A DNA stretch of 64,000 bases from Hyphomicrobiaceae bacterium (GCA_022842785.1 JALHOW010000001.1:248001-312000); one strand, 5' to 3'; shown: positions 52,844-63,665, counted from the stretch's first letter. A program made the numbers and translations. Notes: generated from the letters alone by a model not told the origin.

Positions 52844-53773
52844 ATGCTGAACCGTCGTCTCGTCATTGCCGGCACAGCCGGCATCGCACTCGCCAACAGT
52901 CTTGCGCTCGGCATCAAGCCCGCCGAGGCACAGGACTGGAAATCAAAATATCCTGAGATCATCTTCGCGATCATTCCGCACGAGAACGCGACAACGACGA
53001 CGAACCGCTACACGCCGTTTGTCGAGTATCTGAGCCGTGAACTCGGTGCAAAGGTCACGCTCCGTCTCGCCAATGACTATGCTGCGGTGATCGAAGGACA
53101 GCGCGCCGAGAATATCCACATTGCGATGTACGGACCGGCCTCCTACGCGCGTGCCCGCGCGACCGGCGTCAAGGTGGAGCCCTTCGCGATCGAAGTGAGC
53201 AGCGACGGCAGCCGCGGCTATCATTCGGTTCTCTATGTGAAGGCGAATGCTCCCTATCAGAAGCTCGAGGATCTCAAGGGCAAGAATCTCTGCCTCGTTG
53301 ATCCGAATTCCACATCGGGTAATAACGTCCCCCGCTTCGCCATGGACAAGATGGGCATCGATCCCGACAAGTTCTTCAGCAAAGTCGTGTATGCGGGAAC
53401 GCATGAGAATGCCGTGATCGCCGTCGATCAGGGCACCTGCGACGGTGCGTTCAACTGGTGGAACGACGAGAAGGAATCGAACCTCGGCCGCATGGCGAGC
53501 CGTGGCCTCGTCAAGGCAGAGAACTTCCGCATCGTCTTCAAGTCGGACCGGATCGTGAACTCTCCGATGGCCTATCTGTCGAGCCTGCCCGAGGATCTCA
53601 AGGCGAAGATCCGTGACGCGGTGCTGAATATTGCCACTCGCGACAAGGCAACGTTCGACGGCATCTATGGCGGCAAACAGCTGCCATTCGAGGCCGTCGA
53701 CCATGCGGCCTACGAGCCGGTTGTCGAGCTGATCAAGTTCGTCGACTCGCTTCGGAAGAAGTCGGGCTCCTGA
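52844..53773 (+). CDS. phnD: Phosphonate-binding protein PhnD (first copy)
   Basis: A 309-residue periplasmic binding protein. Signal peptide with LNRRLVIAGTAGIALANS and PAEAQ cleavage near residue 29. Then FAIIPHENATTTTNRYTPFV, the YGPASYARA loop, LCLVDPNSTSGNNVPRFAMD and the AFNWWNDEKESNL segment, all characteristic of PhnD. It binds phosphonates such as 2-aminoethylphosphonate. It is followed by a strong stem-loop and a second phnD. Confidence 0.93.
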   Translation: MLNRRLVIAGTAGIALANSLALGIKPAEAQDWKSKYPEIIFAIIPHENATTTTNRYTPFVEYLSRELGAKVTLRLANDYAAVIEGQRAENIHIAMYGPASYARARATGVKVEPFAIEVSSDGSRGYHSVLYVKANAPYQKLEDLKGKNLCLVDPNSTSGNNVPRFAMDKMGIDPDKFFSKVVYAGTHENAVIAVDQGTCDGAFNWWNDEKESNLGRMASRGLVKAENFRIVFKSDRIVNSPMAYLSSLPEDLKAKIRDAVLNIATRDKATFDGIYGGKQLPFEAVDHAAYEPVVELIKFVDSLRKKSGS

Positions 53774-53790
53774 TCCCATCCATACCCTTG

Positions 53791-53819
53791 CGGGCGCGGC
53801 GCCTTTGGTGTCGCGCCCG
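53791..53819. repeat. Strong stem-loop between the two phnD genes
   Basis: CGGGCGCGGCGCC (53791-53803) pairs with GGTGTCGCGCCCG (53807-53819) over 13 bp, two of them G-T, closing a TTT loop. It starts 18 bases after the first phnD stop. No T-run follows, so a message-stabilising or attenuating role is more likely than full termination. Confidence 0.7.
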
Positions 53820-53849
53820 TTGCTTGGTCCGACGGAGATGGAGACTAGT

Positions 53850-54758
53850 ATGTGGACACGCCGATCCATTTTGGTAGCCGCTGCCGCAGCATTGCTCGCC
53901 GCCCCCGCCAGCGCTGCCGACTGGCGCGTGCAATACCCTGAGATCGTGTTCTCGATCATCCCGTCTGAGAACTCCGACGGTGTCCTCAACCGCTACGAAC
54001 CGTTCATGCAGCACCTGTCGAAGGAGCTGGGTGTGAAGGTGACGTTGAGGGTCGCGAACGACTATGCCGCCGTCATCGAGGCCATGCGCTCTGGGCAGGT
54101 TCACGTCGCGCACTATGGCCCGTCGTCCTATGCTCGGGCGTATCAGGTGACGGACGGGGACGTCGAGCCGTTCGCAACGGCCAGAAACTCTGCTGGTGCC
54201 GTCGGATACTACTCGGTGCTCTACGTACGCGCGGACGAAAAGGCGCAGGGTATCCAGGATCTTCAAGGGCGCAACCTATGCCTCGTCGATCCGAATTCGA
54301 CATCGGGCAACAACGTGCCGCGGTTCGCCATGGACAAGATGGGCATCGATCCTGAGGTCTTCTTCGGGAAGCTGCTCTACGCAGGCAGTCACGAGAACGC
54401 CGTCACTGCCCTCCTGCAGGGTACTTGTGACGCTGCCTTCAACTGGTGGAATACCGAAACGGAATCCAATCTTCTTCGCATGGCTGCGCGCGGTGCGGTA
54501 AAGCCCGAAAGTGTTCGCATCATTCTGAAGTCGGACCTGATCCCCGGCTCGCCGACCACGCTCAAGCGCTCGCTCCCCGAGGCGATGAAGGCTGACATCA
54601 AGCGCGCCTTCCTCGAGGCGCCGGAAAAGGGGCGCGACGCTTGGCTACGCATCAGCGACGGCAAGGCCTCTGGCTACAATGAGGTGAAGCACGAGGACTA
54701 TCAGGTCATCATCGACCTCAACCGCTTCGTTGATCGTTTGCGCCGCAAACCATCATGA
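53850..54758 (+). CDS. phnD: Phosphonate-binding protein PhnD (second copy)
   Basis: A 302-residue paralogue of the first PhnD. Signal peptide MWTRRSILVAAAAALLAAP to SAADW. It keeps FSIIPSENSDGVLNRYEPFM, YGPSSYARAY, LCLVDPNSTSGNNVPRFAMD and AFNWWNTETESNLL, but differs through much of the rest, for example TDGDVEPFATARNSAGAVGY. Both mature proteins look intact, so ligand range is probably widened. The stop overlaps phnE (ATGA). The ATG at 53850 follows GGAGAC. Confidence 0.92.
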   Translation: MWTRRSILVAAAAALLAAPASAADWRVQYPEIVFSIIPSENSDGVLNRYEPFMQHLSKELGVKVTLRVANDYAAVIEAMRSGQVHVAHYGPSSYARAYQVTDGDVEPFATARNSAGAVGYYSVLYVRADEKAQGIQDLQGRNLCLVDPNSTSGNNVPRFAMDKMGIDPEVFFGKLLYAGSHENAVTALLQGTCDAAFNWWNTETESNLLRMAARGAVKPESVRIILKSDLIPGSPTTLKRSLPEAMKADIKRAFLEAPEKGRDAWLRISDGKASGYNEVKHEDYQVIIDLNRFVDRLRRKPS

Positions 54759-55666
54759 GTGTGGCCGATCGCACCGCGGTAGCGAATACAGCGCTGCCGC
54801 GCTTGACCGATGCGCGGCTGGCGCCATTTGCCGCTACATATGCGCGCGCCAATGCTGCGAAGAGACGCAGCACCCTGCTCCTGTTGGCCGCTCTCGTTGT
54901 TGCGTCACTGGTGGCGGGCGGTGTCGCGGAAGTCGATCTGGCCAAGTTCTTCGCCAACATCCACCGCTTTACCAGCTACATCGGGCGGCTCTTTTATCTC
55001 GAGAGCGGGGCGCCGGTCTGGACGGATCCAGCCGAATGGTTCTGGGGGTGGAAGAAGTGGCTCGCACTGCTCGGCGACACGCTGTTGATCGCCTATCTGG
55101 GCACGTTGCTCGGCACGACCGCAGCATTCTTCCTCTGCTTTCTCGCCAGTGCAAATCTCAATCCCAATGCCTAGTCGCGCGGCTTGGTCCGCCGCCTGCT
55201 CGAGTTTTGCCGCACGGTGCCGGAGCTGGTCTTCGCCCTTATCTTCGTCGTCGCCTTCGGCCTTGGACCATTGCCGGGTGTGCTGGCACTGGCGATCCAC
55301 AGCACGGGCGCGTTGGGCAAGCTCTTCGCCGAGGTCGTCGAGAACGTCGACATGAAGCCGGCGGAAGGCGTGACTGCGGCAGGTGCCACATGGTGGCAGA
55401 CAGTTCATCTGGCCATCGTGCCGCAAGTGCTCTCGAACTTTGCGAGCTATGGCTTGCTGCGTTTCGAGATCAACGTGCGCGGTGCTTCGGTCATGGGGTT
55501 CGTCGGCGCCGGCGGCATCGGCCAGGAGCTGATCGAGTGCATCCGTAAGTTTTACTATTCCGATGTCTCGGCATTGCTCGTGCTCATCATCGCAACGGTT
55601 ATGATTATCGATCTTGCGACCGAGCGTCTGCGCTATCATTTCATCGGGCAGGAGGCGCGCTCATGA
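54755..55666 (+). pseudogene. phnE: phnE (first copy) with an in-frame amber codon
   Basis: A phosphonate ABC permease gene of 303 codons that is colinear with PhnE but broken by TAG at 55172-55174 (codon 140), just after LASANLNPNA. The frame continues unshifted into LVRRLLEFCRTVPELVFALI, the EAA-type EGVTAAGATWWQTVHLAIVP loop and GFVGAGGIGQELIECIRKFYY. One base change, for example from TGG or CAG, is enough to explain it. A TTG at 55184 could restart the second half. It could be a real nonsense mutation, a sequencing error, or suppressed. Both flanking genes keep ATGA overlaps. Confidence 0.85.
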
Positions 55667-56529
55667 GCGATCGCCGTCAGTTGACGCTGCCTGCGGACCC
55701 GGCGCTCCTCGCGCGTCATGCCGGCCTTCTGCGGGCGCAGGCTCTGACACGCCTCAATATGGTGCTTCTGGTCGGCGCGATCATGGTGCTCGCCGGGATC
55801 GCATTCTGGCGGCTCGACGTTTCCTTCTGGCGGATCGTAAAGGGCTTCGGCGAACTCGGTACCTTCGTTGTCCTCATGATCCCGCCGAGCGCGGGCTCAT
55901 GGGCAAACGCGCTCGTCTACCTCCACGCGCTTGCCGAGACGGTGGCGATCGCCTTTCTGGGTACACTGCTTGCCGCGATCATCGCCTTCCCACTGGGGCT
56001 GCTGGCGGCGCGAAATGTGGTGCCCGCGCGCCTGTTCCAGTTCATGACACGGCGCTCGCTCGATACGGTGCGGGGCGTGGATACGCTGATCTGGGCGCTC
56101 ATCTGGGTCAATGTCGTGGGGCTCGGGCCATTTGCTGGTGTCCTCGCCATTATGACATCGGACATCGGCACGCTCGGCAAGCTCTTCTCGGAAGCCATCG
56201 AGGCGTCGGACCGGAAGCCGGTCGAGGGCGTAACGGCGGCAGGGGGAAGCCGTGTGCATCAGATCCGCTTTGCCATCCTGCCTCAGGTTCTGCCGGTGAT
56301 GCTCTCTCAGGTGCTCTATTTCTTCGAGTCGAATACGCGTTCCGCGACGATCATTGGCATTGTCGGCGCCGGCGGAATCGGGCTGCACCTTGTCGAGCAG
56401 ATACGCACCTTCGAGTGGGACCGCGTCGCGTTCCTCATCCTGCTGATCCTCGCGGCCGTTGCCGCCATAGATTGGCTTTCGGCGCGGCTGCGGCACGCCA
56501 TCATCGGCGATCGTTCCGTCGCGTTGTGA
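55663..56529 (+). CDS. phnE: Phosphonate ABC permease PhnE (second copy)
   Basis: A 288-residue permease with about six helices, first near 32-52. It has LDTVRGVDTLIWALIWVNVV, the loop EGVTAAGGSRVHQIRFAILP and IIGIVGAGGIGLHLVEQIRT. Its LASANL-equivalent region and loop parallel the first phnE, so the two may form a heterodimeric channel. It is intact. Start overlaps the first phnE stop (ATGA). A strong palindrome follows. Confidence 0.93.
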   Translation: MSDRRQLTLPADPALLARHAGLLRAQALTRLNMVLLVGAIMVLAGIAFWRLDVSFWRIVKGFGELGTFVVLMIPPSAGSWANALVYLHALAETVAIAFLGTLLAAIIAFPLGLLAARNVVPARLFQFMTRRSLDTVRGVDTLIWALIWVNVVGLGPFAGVLAIMTSDIGTLGKLFSEAIEASDRKPVEGVTAAGGSRVHQIRFAILPQVLPVMLSQVLYFFESNTRSATIIGIVGAGGIGLHLVEQIRTFEWDRVAFLILLILAAVAAIDWLSARLRHAIIGDRSVAL

Positions 56530-56577
56530 GCAAGAGTGCCGGCGCGGCGTCAACGATTGCCGATGCTTCGGTATTCA

Positions 56578-56609
56578 ACCCTTTTCCCCGCGAGGGCGGG
56601 GAAAAGGGT
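56578..56609. terminator. Palindromic terminator between phnE2 and convergent MBL gene
   Basis: ACCCTTTTCCCCGC (56578-56591) and GCGGGGAAAAGGGT (56596-56609) form a perfect 14-bp stem with a GAGG loop. It lies 49 bases after phnE2 and 17 bases from the stop of the convergent gene. The internal TTTTCCCC/GGGGAAAA gives U-rich arms on both strands, so it may act in both directions. Confidence 0.65.
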
Positions 56610-56625
56610 GGCCAGCGCATTGCGC

Positions 56626-57630
56626 CTACAGCGTCATGTTCATCGGCGCGGCGATGTACCTGAAGCCGTCGCCGTGCTTCACGACATGGCCGTATCCGGG
56701 CCACGGGAAATGATATGCGGCGAGCGGAATTTTATTTGCGGCGAGCATTTCGAGAATGCGCACGCGCGAGCCCGCGGACTGCTTGGGATCGGTGTCGTAG
56801 GCAAACTCGAGGCGCGGGCGCTCGACGAGCAGAATGTGGTGGTGTGTGAGGTCGCCGACGGCGGCGAGCGACTTACCGTCAGAGGTAATCATGAAGACGG
56901 TATGCCCGACGGTGTGTCCCGGCGCGGAGATTGCCGTGATACCTGGCAGGAACTCCTGCCCATCCTTCACGAAGACGATCCGATCGCGGACAGGGAGCAG
57001 GTTCTTGCGTGCGCCCTCGACGAACGGCTTCATGTACGCCGGGTCCGTCATGGAGAGCTTCTTCTCGTCCGTCCAGAAGTCGAAGTCCGCTTGCGAGATG
57101 TAGATCTGCGCATTGGGGAAGTTCGGCTTGCCGTCGTCGCCCATGATGCCCCAGACGTGGTCGCAATGCGCGTGCGTCGCGAGGATGCCGTCCACGTCGG
57201 CGGGATCGATGCCGGCAGCCTTCAATGTCTGCAGCATCTTGCCGGTCGTTGGCCCGAACATTGTCGATGAGCCCATCCCGGTGTCGACGATGTAAAGCTT
57301 ATCGCCGGTGTTCACGACGAGGATGTTCTGCTCGAGCACGGCATTTGTCGGTGAGAGGAAGTTGTCCGTCAGCATCTTGACGACTTCTTCCTTGCTCGCG
57401 CCGAGAAATGCGCCCGATGGATCGCCAAGCGGCAGAGGGCCGTCCGATATCATGGTCATCTGCATCTTGCCGTGCGGGAAGCGGTAGAAGTAGGAGGCTT
57501 GAGTGGTTGCGAACGGAGCCTTGGCGTGTGCGCTCGGTGTTCGCAGTGCACCGGTATAAGCCGCTGCCATAGTTAGAGTGGCACCCGTCAGGAGATTGCG
57601 GCGATTGAGCGTGAGTATTTCCTTGGACAT
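56626..57630 (-). CDS. Tat-exported MBL-fold metallohydrolase
   Basis: A 334-residue metallo-beta-lactamase-fold protein. N-terminal LNRRNLLTGATLTMAAAYTG is a probable Tat signal. Zinc motifs: THAHCDHVWG, a later GHTVGH and VGDLTHH, and the final AYHFPWPGYGH. It may hydrolyse a lactone, ester or phosphate outside the cytoplasm; the substrate is unknown. ATG at the complement of 57628-57630 with GGAGGAA upstream. It lies between the phn and ABC operons and need not belong to either. Confidence 0.85.
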   Translation of the reverse strand: MSKEILTLNRRNLLTGATLTMAAAYTGALRTPSAHAKAPFATTQASYFYRFPHGKMQMTMISDGPLPLGDPSGAFLGASKEEVVKMLTDNFLSPTNAVLEQNILVVNTGDKLYIVDTGMGSSTMFGPTTGKMLQTLKAAGIDPADVDGILATHAHCDHVWGIMGDDGKPNFPNAQIYISQADFDFWTDEKKLSMTDPAYMKPFVEGARKNLLPVRDRIVFVKDGQEFLPGITAISAPGHTVGHTVFMITSDGKSLAAVGDLTHHHILLVERPRLEFAYDTDPKQSAGSRVRILEMLAANKIPLAAYHFPWPGYGHVVKHGDGFRYIAAPMNMTL

Positions 57631-58023
57631 TGCTTCCTCCGTGTCAGCTTATGATGCGTGACATCTTTTGGCTTATGCCTGGATTTTGTTCCCATCGGGG
57701 TCGGTGACGTGGCCGCCCCGCACCTTCACGATCTCCTCTATTTCGGGCTCGATCTTAGGGCGATTACGATTGCCCGGCGGTTTTGAACGACGCCGACGAG
57801 GGTACTCCGTCTGTTTGCCGAGTCGAGATTGAAAGTGCCACGAGGATTGGTCGGGATCGCTCGTCGGCCGCTACCGACGTTCATATCTCTGTGAGCGCGG
57901 ACACTTTGGTCCGGCGTCCAAATCAATTGCTAGAGATGTTCCAAACTGCATGGCCCCTGAGGCCTGCGGTTGAGCAGTTGGACTGTCGGCGCAGGCCGCA
58001 AAGCCTCCACCACATGTTGTTTA
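57631..58023. other. Gene-poor region with a possible gene remnant
   Basis: A 393-base stretch between the MBL gene (minus) and the second ABC operon end (minus). Apart from the degraded fragment annotated separately and the likely promoter of the MBL gene near 57640-57660, I see nothing. Confidence 0.5.
57673..57786 (-). pseudogene. Possible 3' remnant of a VOC/glyoxalase-like gene
   Basis: On the minus strand a frame without a start ends KVRGGHVTDPDGNKIQA and a TAA stop. DPDGN near the C-terminus is typical of glyoxalase/bleomycin-resistance-fold proteins. The 5' part is not found, so it looks like decay. The match rests on about 17 residues, so it may be chance. Confidence 0.25.
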
Positions 58024-59027
58024 CTACGCGATGCTCAATGGCGCGCCGCTGTCACCAACGGGGCGGCGCAAGCAGGCTACGTGATGGCCCGGCGCGACCT
58101 CGAGCAGTGGCGGGTCGGTCCTCTTGCACTCCGGCAGCACATAAGGGCAGCGCGTGTGGAAACGGCATCCGGACGGCGGGTTCATGGGGCTTGGTACATC
58201 GCCTTGCAGGATGATCCGCTCGCGCGGTCCGTCGACTTCCAGAACGGGGGCAGCCGCAAGCAGAGCCTCGGTGTAAGGGTGCAGTGGCGTGCCGAAGAGA
58301 TCTGCGTTGTCGGCAAGCTCGACGATGCGGCCGAGATACATGACGGCGACGCGATGCCCGATGTGCTCGACGACCGCGAGATCGTGCGACACGAAGAGAT
58401 AGGCGAGGTTGAATTCTTCCTGCAGATCGATCAGCAGATTGAGCACCTGCGCCTGCACGGAGACATCGAGCGCCGAAACCGGTTCGTCCGCAATGATCAA
58501 GCTCGGATTCACTGCGAGCGCGCGCGCAATGCCGAGGCGCTGACGCTGTCCGCCCGAGAACTCGTGCGGGTACTTGTTCACCGCCTCAGGACGAAGGCCG
58601 ACGTGCTCGAAGAGCTTGGCAATGCGCTGCTCCAACTCGGCACCCTGAGCAAGGTCGAAGTTGGTCAGGGGCTCGCCGACGATGTCGCCCGCCGAGAGGC
58701 GCGGATTGAGTGAAGAATAGGGGTCCTGGAAGACCATTTGCATTTCGCGGCGCTGGGCGCGAAGCGCCTCGCTGTTGAGCGCAGTGATGTCCACCCCGTT
58801 GAGCTCGATCGTGCCAGCCGTCGGCTCCTCGAGCCGCGTGATGCTGCGTGCGACAGTGGACTTGCCGCAGCCGGACTCGCCGACGAGGCACAACGTCTCG
58901 CCGCGCCGGATCTCGAACGAAACGCCGTCGACTGCCTGCACGTGAGCAACGACACGCGAGAGCACGCCGCGATGCACCGGAAAGTGCTTCTTGAGATCCT
59001 TCACCCTCAGAACGACTTCCGCGGAAC

Positions 59028-59031
<4 letters not shown>
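58024..59031 (-). CDS. Dipeptide/oligopeptide-type ABC ATPase (OppF-like)
   Basis: A 335-residue ATPase: Walker [14 protein letters not shown]-loop [14 protein letters not shown], signature [15 protein letters not shown], Walker [13 protein letters not shown], tail cysteines [15 protein letters not shown]. It is the last gene of the second ABC operon. The start overlaps the stop of the partner ATPase (ATGA). Confidence 0.92.
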
Positions 59032-60104
<1,073 letters not shown>

Positions 60105-60117
60105 GAAACTGCGGCCC

Positions 60118-60996
60118 TCACATGCGGCGCGAGATGCGCGGGTCGAGCGTATCGCGCAAGCCGTCGCCGACGAGGTTGATTGCCAACACCGTGATGGCGA
60201 GACAGAGCCCCGGAAAGAAGATGATCCACGGTGAGATCTGGAAGAACGTGCGCCCGAGCGAGATGATATTTCCCCAACTCGGAATCTCGGGTGGCGTGCC
60301 GGCGCCGAGGAAGGAGAGCCCGGCCTCCGTGAGGATCGCTGAGGCGCATACGTACGTCGCCTGCACGATGAGTGGCGCGACCGTATTCGGCAGGATGTGG
60401 CGGACCATGATCCGTCCATTGCGCGTGCCGCTCGATATGGCCGCTTCGATGTACGGCCGACCGCGAACCGACAACACGACGCTGCGAACGAGGCGCGCGA
60501 CCCGCGGAATTTCCGGAATCGTGATGGCGACAATGACGATGAGGAGGCTCGCCTTCATCAGCGTGATGAGGGCGATCGCGAGCAGAATTGCGGGGATCGC
60601 CATCATGCCGTCCATGACGCGCATGAGTATGGTATCGACCGTCTTGTAGAATCCGCAGAGCACGCCGACCACAAGCCCGATGGCCGTTGCCAGCACTGCT
60701 ACGCAGAGGCCGATGATGAGCGAGATACGCGTGCCGTAGATAACGCGGCTGTAGACATCGCGCCCGAACTGATCCGTTCCGAACCAGAAGGTCTCCGAGG
60801 GGCGCTTGAGCCGATTGGTCGGCTCGAACTGGAGGGGATCGCCGGCGAGCCAAGGTGCCAGGATGGCGATGACGACGAGCGTCAGCAGGATGAGTGAGCC
60901 GCCGACGATCGTCTTGTTGCGCCGCGCCCATTTGAGCGCGCCTTTCGACGAAGATGGTGTCGTTGCTGCAGCGGCGCCGGCAGTGGTGCTTGCCAT
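60118..60996 (-). CDS. Dipeptide/oligopeptide-type ABC permease (DppC-like)
   Basis: A 292-residue permease. A low-complexity Ala/Thr/Ser N-terminus precedes helix 1 (about 31-50); then [21 protein letters not shown], the EAA loop [20 protein letters not shown] and [16 protein letters not shown]. It pairs with the DppB-like permease, 10 bases upstream. Confidence 0.92.
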   Translation of the reverse strand: MASTTAGAAAATTPSSSKGALKWARRNKTIVGGSLILLTLVVIAILAPWLAGDPLQFEPTNRLKRPSETFWFGTDQFGRDVYSRVIYGTRISLIIGLCVAVLATAIGLVVGVLCGFYKTVDTILMRVMDGMMAIPAILLAIALITLMKASLLIVIVAITIPEIPRVARLVRSVVLSVRGRPYIEAAISSGTRNGRIMVRHILPNTVAPLIVQATYVCASAILTEAGLSFLGAGTPPEIPSWGNIISLGRTFFQISPWIIFFPGLCLAITVLAINLVGDGLRDTLDPRISRRM

Positions 60997-61006
60997 GGGT
61001 GCGTTC

Positions 61007-61948
61007 CTACTGGCGGATGCGCGGATCGAAGAAGGTGTAGCTGATATCGATCAGCAGATTCACCAGCACCTTGACCCCGGCAAATATAATGATGAGTCCC
61101 TGGATGATCGGGTAATCTCGCTTGAGAATGGCATCGACGGTGAGCCGCCCGAGTCCCGGAATATTGAAGACGGTCTCGGTGATGACGACGCCCGAGATGA
61201 GCAGCGCGAAGCCGATTCCTATGACGGTCACAATGGGAATAGCGGCATTTTTCAGCGCATGTCTCAGCAACACTGAGGGTGTCGCAACACCCTTTGCGCG
61301 CGCGGTGCGAATGTAGTCCTCCGAAAGTACTTCCAGCATGCTGGCCCGCGTGATGCGCGCGATGAGGGCCATGTAGGTCATGCCGAGCGCAAACGCGGGC
61401 AGCGCGATCGAGCGCAGCGTATCGACGACACCATTTGCGAGCGGGCGATAGCCCTGCACGGGCAGCCATCGCAGCTGGATGGCAAAGACATAGATGAGCA
61501 GGTAGCCGACCAGAAATACCGGCACCGCGAAGCCGAGAACTGAGAAACCCATCACGACCCGATCCACTGCCGTGTCCGCCTTCCAGGCCGCCAGCACACC
61601 CAGCGGAATGGCGAAGGCCACGGCCACGGTCAGTGTTGCAATGGCGAGGACGACCGAGGGCTCGAGGCGCTGCATGACGAGCGTCATGACCGGCATATTC
61701 GAAAAGATGGAGGTGCCGAGGTCGCCGTGGAGCAGGTTCCAGACATAAACGCCGAACTGCTCCCAGATCGGTCGGTCGAGGCCGAGCTTGCGCCGGATGC
61801 CTTCGATATCGGCCGGTGAGGCGTCGTCGCCGGCAATGACCGCTGCGGGGTCCCCCGGCGTCAGATGCAGGAGAAAGAAGACGAACAGCGCGACGATTGC
61901 CATGACAGGGATCGTCGCAAGGAGACGGCGCACGATATAGGCGGTCAT
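61007..61948 (-). CDS. Dipeptide/oligopeptide-type ABC permease (DppB-like)
   Basis: A 313-residue permease: IVRRLLATIPVMAIVALFVFF helix, HLTPGDPAAVIAG, EAA-like loop DYIRTARAKGVATPSVLLRH, and a C-terminal LIDISYTFFDPRIRQ. It follows the binding-protein gene after 112 bases that hold a stem-loop. Confidence 0.92.
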   Translation of the reverse strand: MTAYIVRRLLATIPVMAIVALFVFFLLHLTPGDPAAVIAGDDASPADIEGIRRKLGLDRPIWEQFGVYVWNLLHGDLGTSIFSNMPVMTLVMQRLEPSVVLAIATLTVAVAFAIPLGVLAAWKADTAVDRVVMGFSVLGFAVPVFLVGYLLIYVFAIQLRWLPVQGYRPLANGVVDTLRSIALPAFALGMTYMALIARITRASMLEVLSEDYIRTARAKGVATPSVLLRHALKNAAIPIVTVIGIGFALLISGVVITETVFNIPGLGRLTVDAILKRDYPIIQGLIIIFAGVKVLVNLLIDISYTFFDPRIRQ

Positions 61949-61963
61949 TGTTCCTCTTCGATC

Positions 61964-61991
61964 ATCCGAGCGGCCTCAGGACCGCTCGGAT
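61964..61991. repeat. Stem-loop between binding-protein and permease genes
   Basis: ATCCGAGCGG (61964-61973) and CCGCTCGGAT (61982-61991) form a perfect 10-bp stem with an 8-base loop. It lies about 70 bases after the binding-protein stop, in the direction of transcription, before the DppB-like gene. Confidence 0.65.
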
Positions 61992-62060
61992 CGTTGGATG
62001 ACGAGGGCGGCGCGGCACCGGTTGAATGGCGCCGGCCAGGAGTCGTGAGAGGCTACCGCC

Positions 62061-63665
62061 TCACTTCTTCTCGATGTTCCACATCGGCGGAACCGACGGC
62101 ACCGAGAGGACGCCCGAGATGCGGTCCGAGCGGTACGCTACAGGGTTGCGCCACTGGGCGAACGAGATGTACGGCACTTGCTCATAGGCGCGCTTCGAGA
62201 GTTCGGCCGCGATCTTCTTGCGGGTCTCGACATCGGGCGCGAACGCCCACTGCTTGCGCATCTCTTCGAATTTGGCATCGCACGGCCAGCCGAACCAGGC
62301 TTTGTCGCAGGCCATGCTGATGCCGACGTGCGTGACCGGGCTCGACGAGCTCAGTACCGTGGTGCCGGTGATGAAGATGTTCCAGCCGCCCTGCGCCGGC
62401 GCTTCCTTCTTCGCGCGCCGCGAGACGACTGTGCCCCAGTCCATGGCTTGCACGTCGAGGTTCAAACCGGCCTTGCGCATCTGCTGCACCAGCACGAGGC
62501 TTGCCGGATTGATGTACTGATGGTCGGTCGCGTGCAGGATGGTGATGGGCTCACCGTTATAGCCACCCTCCTTGAGGAGCGCCGCGGCCTTCTTGTAGTC
62601 CTTCGCGCCCTTGTACGGCTCGCTTCCGGCATCGGTCTCCATGGCAACACCGCAGCCGAAATACGAGTAGCACAGCGTCTGCAGCTTCGGATCGGCCGCA
62701 ATCGTATTCAGGTAGTCGGCATTGCTGATGATGTAGAGCATCGCCTGCCGCGCCTTCACGTTGTTGAAGGGCGGATGCAGGTGGTTGAGCTGAACCAGCC
62801 CCATGGTGCCCATGGCAGGATGGACGTCGAGCTTGATGTTCGGATCGGACTCGAGCATCGGCAGGAAGTCGGGCTGTGGGTTCTCGAGATAGTCGATCTC
62901 GCCCGCGACCAGAGCGGCCTGGGCCGTCTGCGGATCGGGCAGCCAGACGAACTCCACGCGGTCGACCTTCACGACCTTGCCGCCGGCATGACCGGAGGGA
63001 GGCTCCTTGCGCGGCACATAGGCCTTGAACTTCTCGTAGATGGTCTTGCTTCCGGGCACCCACTCGTCACGCTTGAAGACGAACGGTCCCGATCCCACGA
63101 CTTCTTGAACCTGCTGGGTGGGATCGACCAGGGCTTCCTTCTCGCGCATGATGAAAGGAATGCTCGTGCCGGACTTGGCCAACGTGTCGATCACGAGCCC
63201 ATAGGGCTCCTTCAGCGTCCACACGAAGCTCTTGTCGCCCTTCTCGGCAACCGACTCCGTATAGCCGAAGAGCTGCTTGCCGGCGCCGTCGCGCTGCCCC
63301 CAACGCTTCATGGAGGCGACGACGTCCTTGCTCGTCACAGGCGAGCCGTCATGGAACGTCAGGCCGTCGCGCAGCGTGAACGTGTAGACCTTGCGGTCAT
63401 CGCTCACGGTCCAGCTATCGACCATCTGCGGCTGCGGATTGAGATCGGTGTCGAGCGAGAAGAGCGTGTCGTACACCATCATGCCGTGAATGCCGGCGAT
63501 CGTCTGCGTCGTCCAGAACGGATCGAGCGTGCGGACATCGGCGTGCATGGTGACGCGCAGCACCTTCGGCTGCTGCGCAATTGATGGAGCTGCTACGAGC
63601 AGCAGCGCGGTGGCTGCAAGCCCCGCTCTCAGGCCCGCTCTTAGGATTGAATTTCGGATGCGCAT
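62061..63665 (-). CDS. ABC transporter substrate-binding protein, family 5
   Basis: A 534-residue periplasmic binding protein. Signal peptide MRIRNSILRAGLRAGLAATA through a PSIAQQ cleavage region near residue 31. Then VTMHADVRTLDPFWTTQT, YTFTLRDGLTFHDGSPVTSK and the late WGIS-like GISMACDKAWFGWPCD segment, typical of DppA-like proteins. AGGAGG lies 5 bases before the ATG. It heads the second ABC operon, 36 bases after the MlrC-like gene, so the transported compound may be a peptide processed by that enzyme. Confidence 0.9.
   Translation of the reverse strand: MRIRNSILRAGLRAGLAATALLLVAAPSIAQQPKVLRVTMHADVRTLDPFWTTQTIAGIHGMMVYDTLFSLDTDLNPQPQMVDSWTVSDDRKVYTFTLRDGLTFHDGSPVTSKDVVASMKRWGQRDGAGKQLFGYTESVAEKGDKSFVWTLKEPYGLVIDTLAKSGTSIPFIMREKEALVDPTQQVQEVVGSGPFVFKRDEWVPGSKTIYEKFKAYVPRKEPPSGHAGGKVVKVDRVEFVWLPDPQTAQAALVAGEIDYLENPQPDFLPMLESDPNIKLDVHPAMGTMGLVQLNHLHPPFNNVKARQAMLYIISNADYLNTIAADPKLQTLCYSYFGCGVAMETDAGSEPYKGAKDYKKAAALLKEGGYNGEPITILHATDHQYINPASLVLVQQMRKAGLNLDVQAMDWGTVVSRRAKKEAPAQGGWNIFITGTTVLSSSSPVTHVGISMACDKAWFGWPCDAKFEEMRKQWAFAPDVETRKKIAAELSKRAYEQVPYISFAQWRNPVAYRSDRISGVLSVPSVPPMWNIEKK

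Noticed and set aside
55172-55174. Pyrrolysine at the phnE amber codon
   Set aside because: PhnE has no known Pyl residue and no pyl genes are in the window; a nonsense mutation or sequencing error is simpler.
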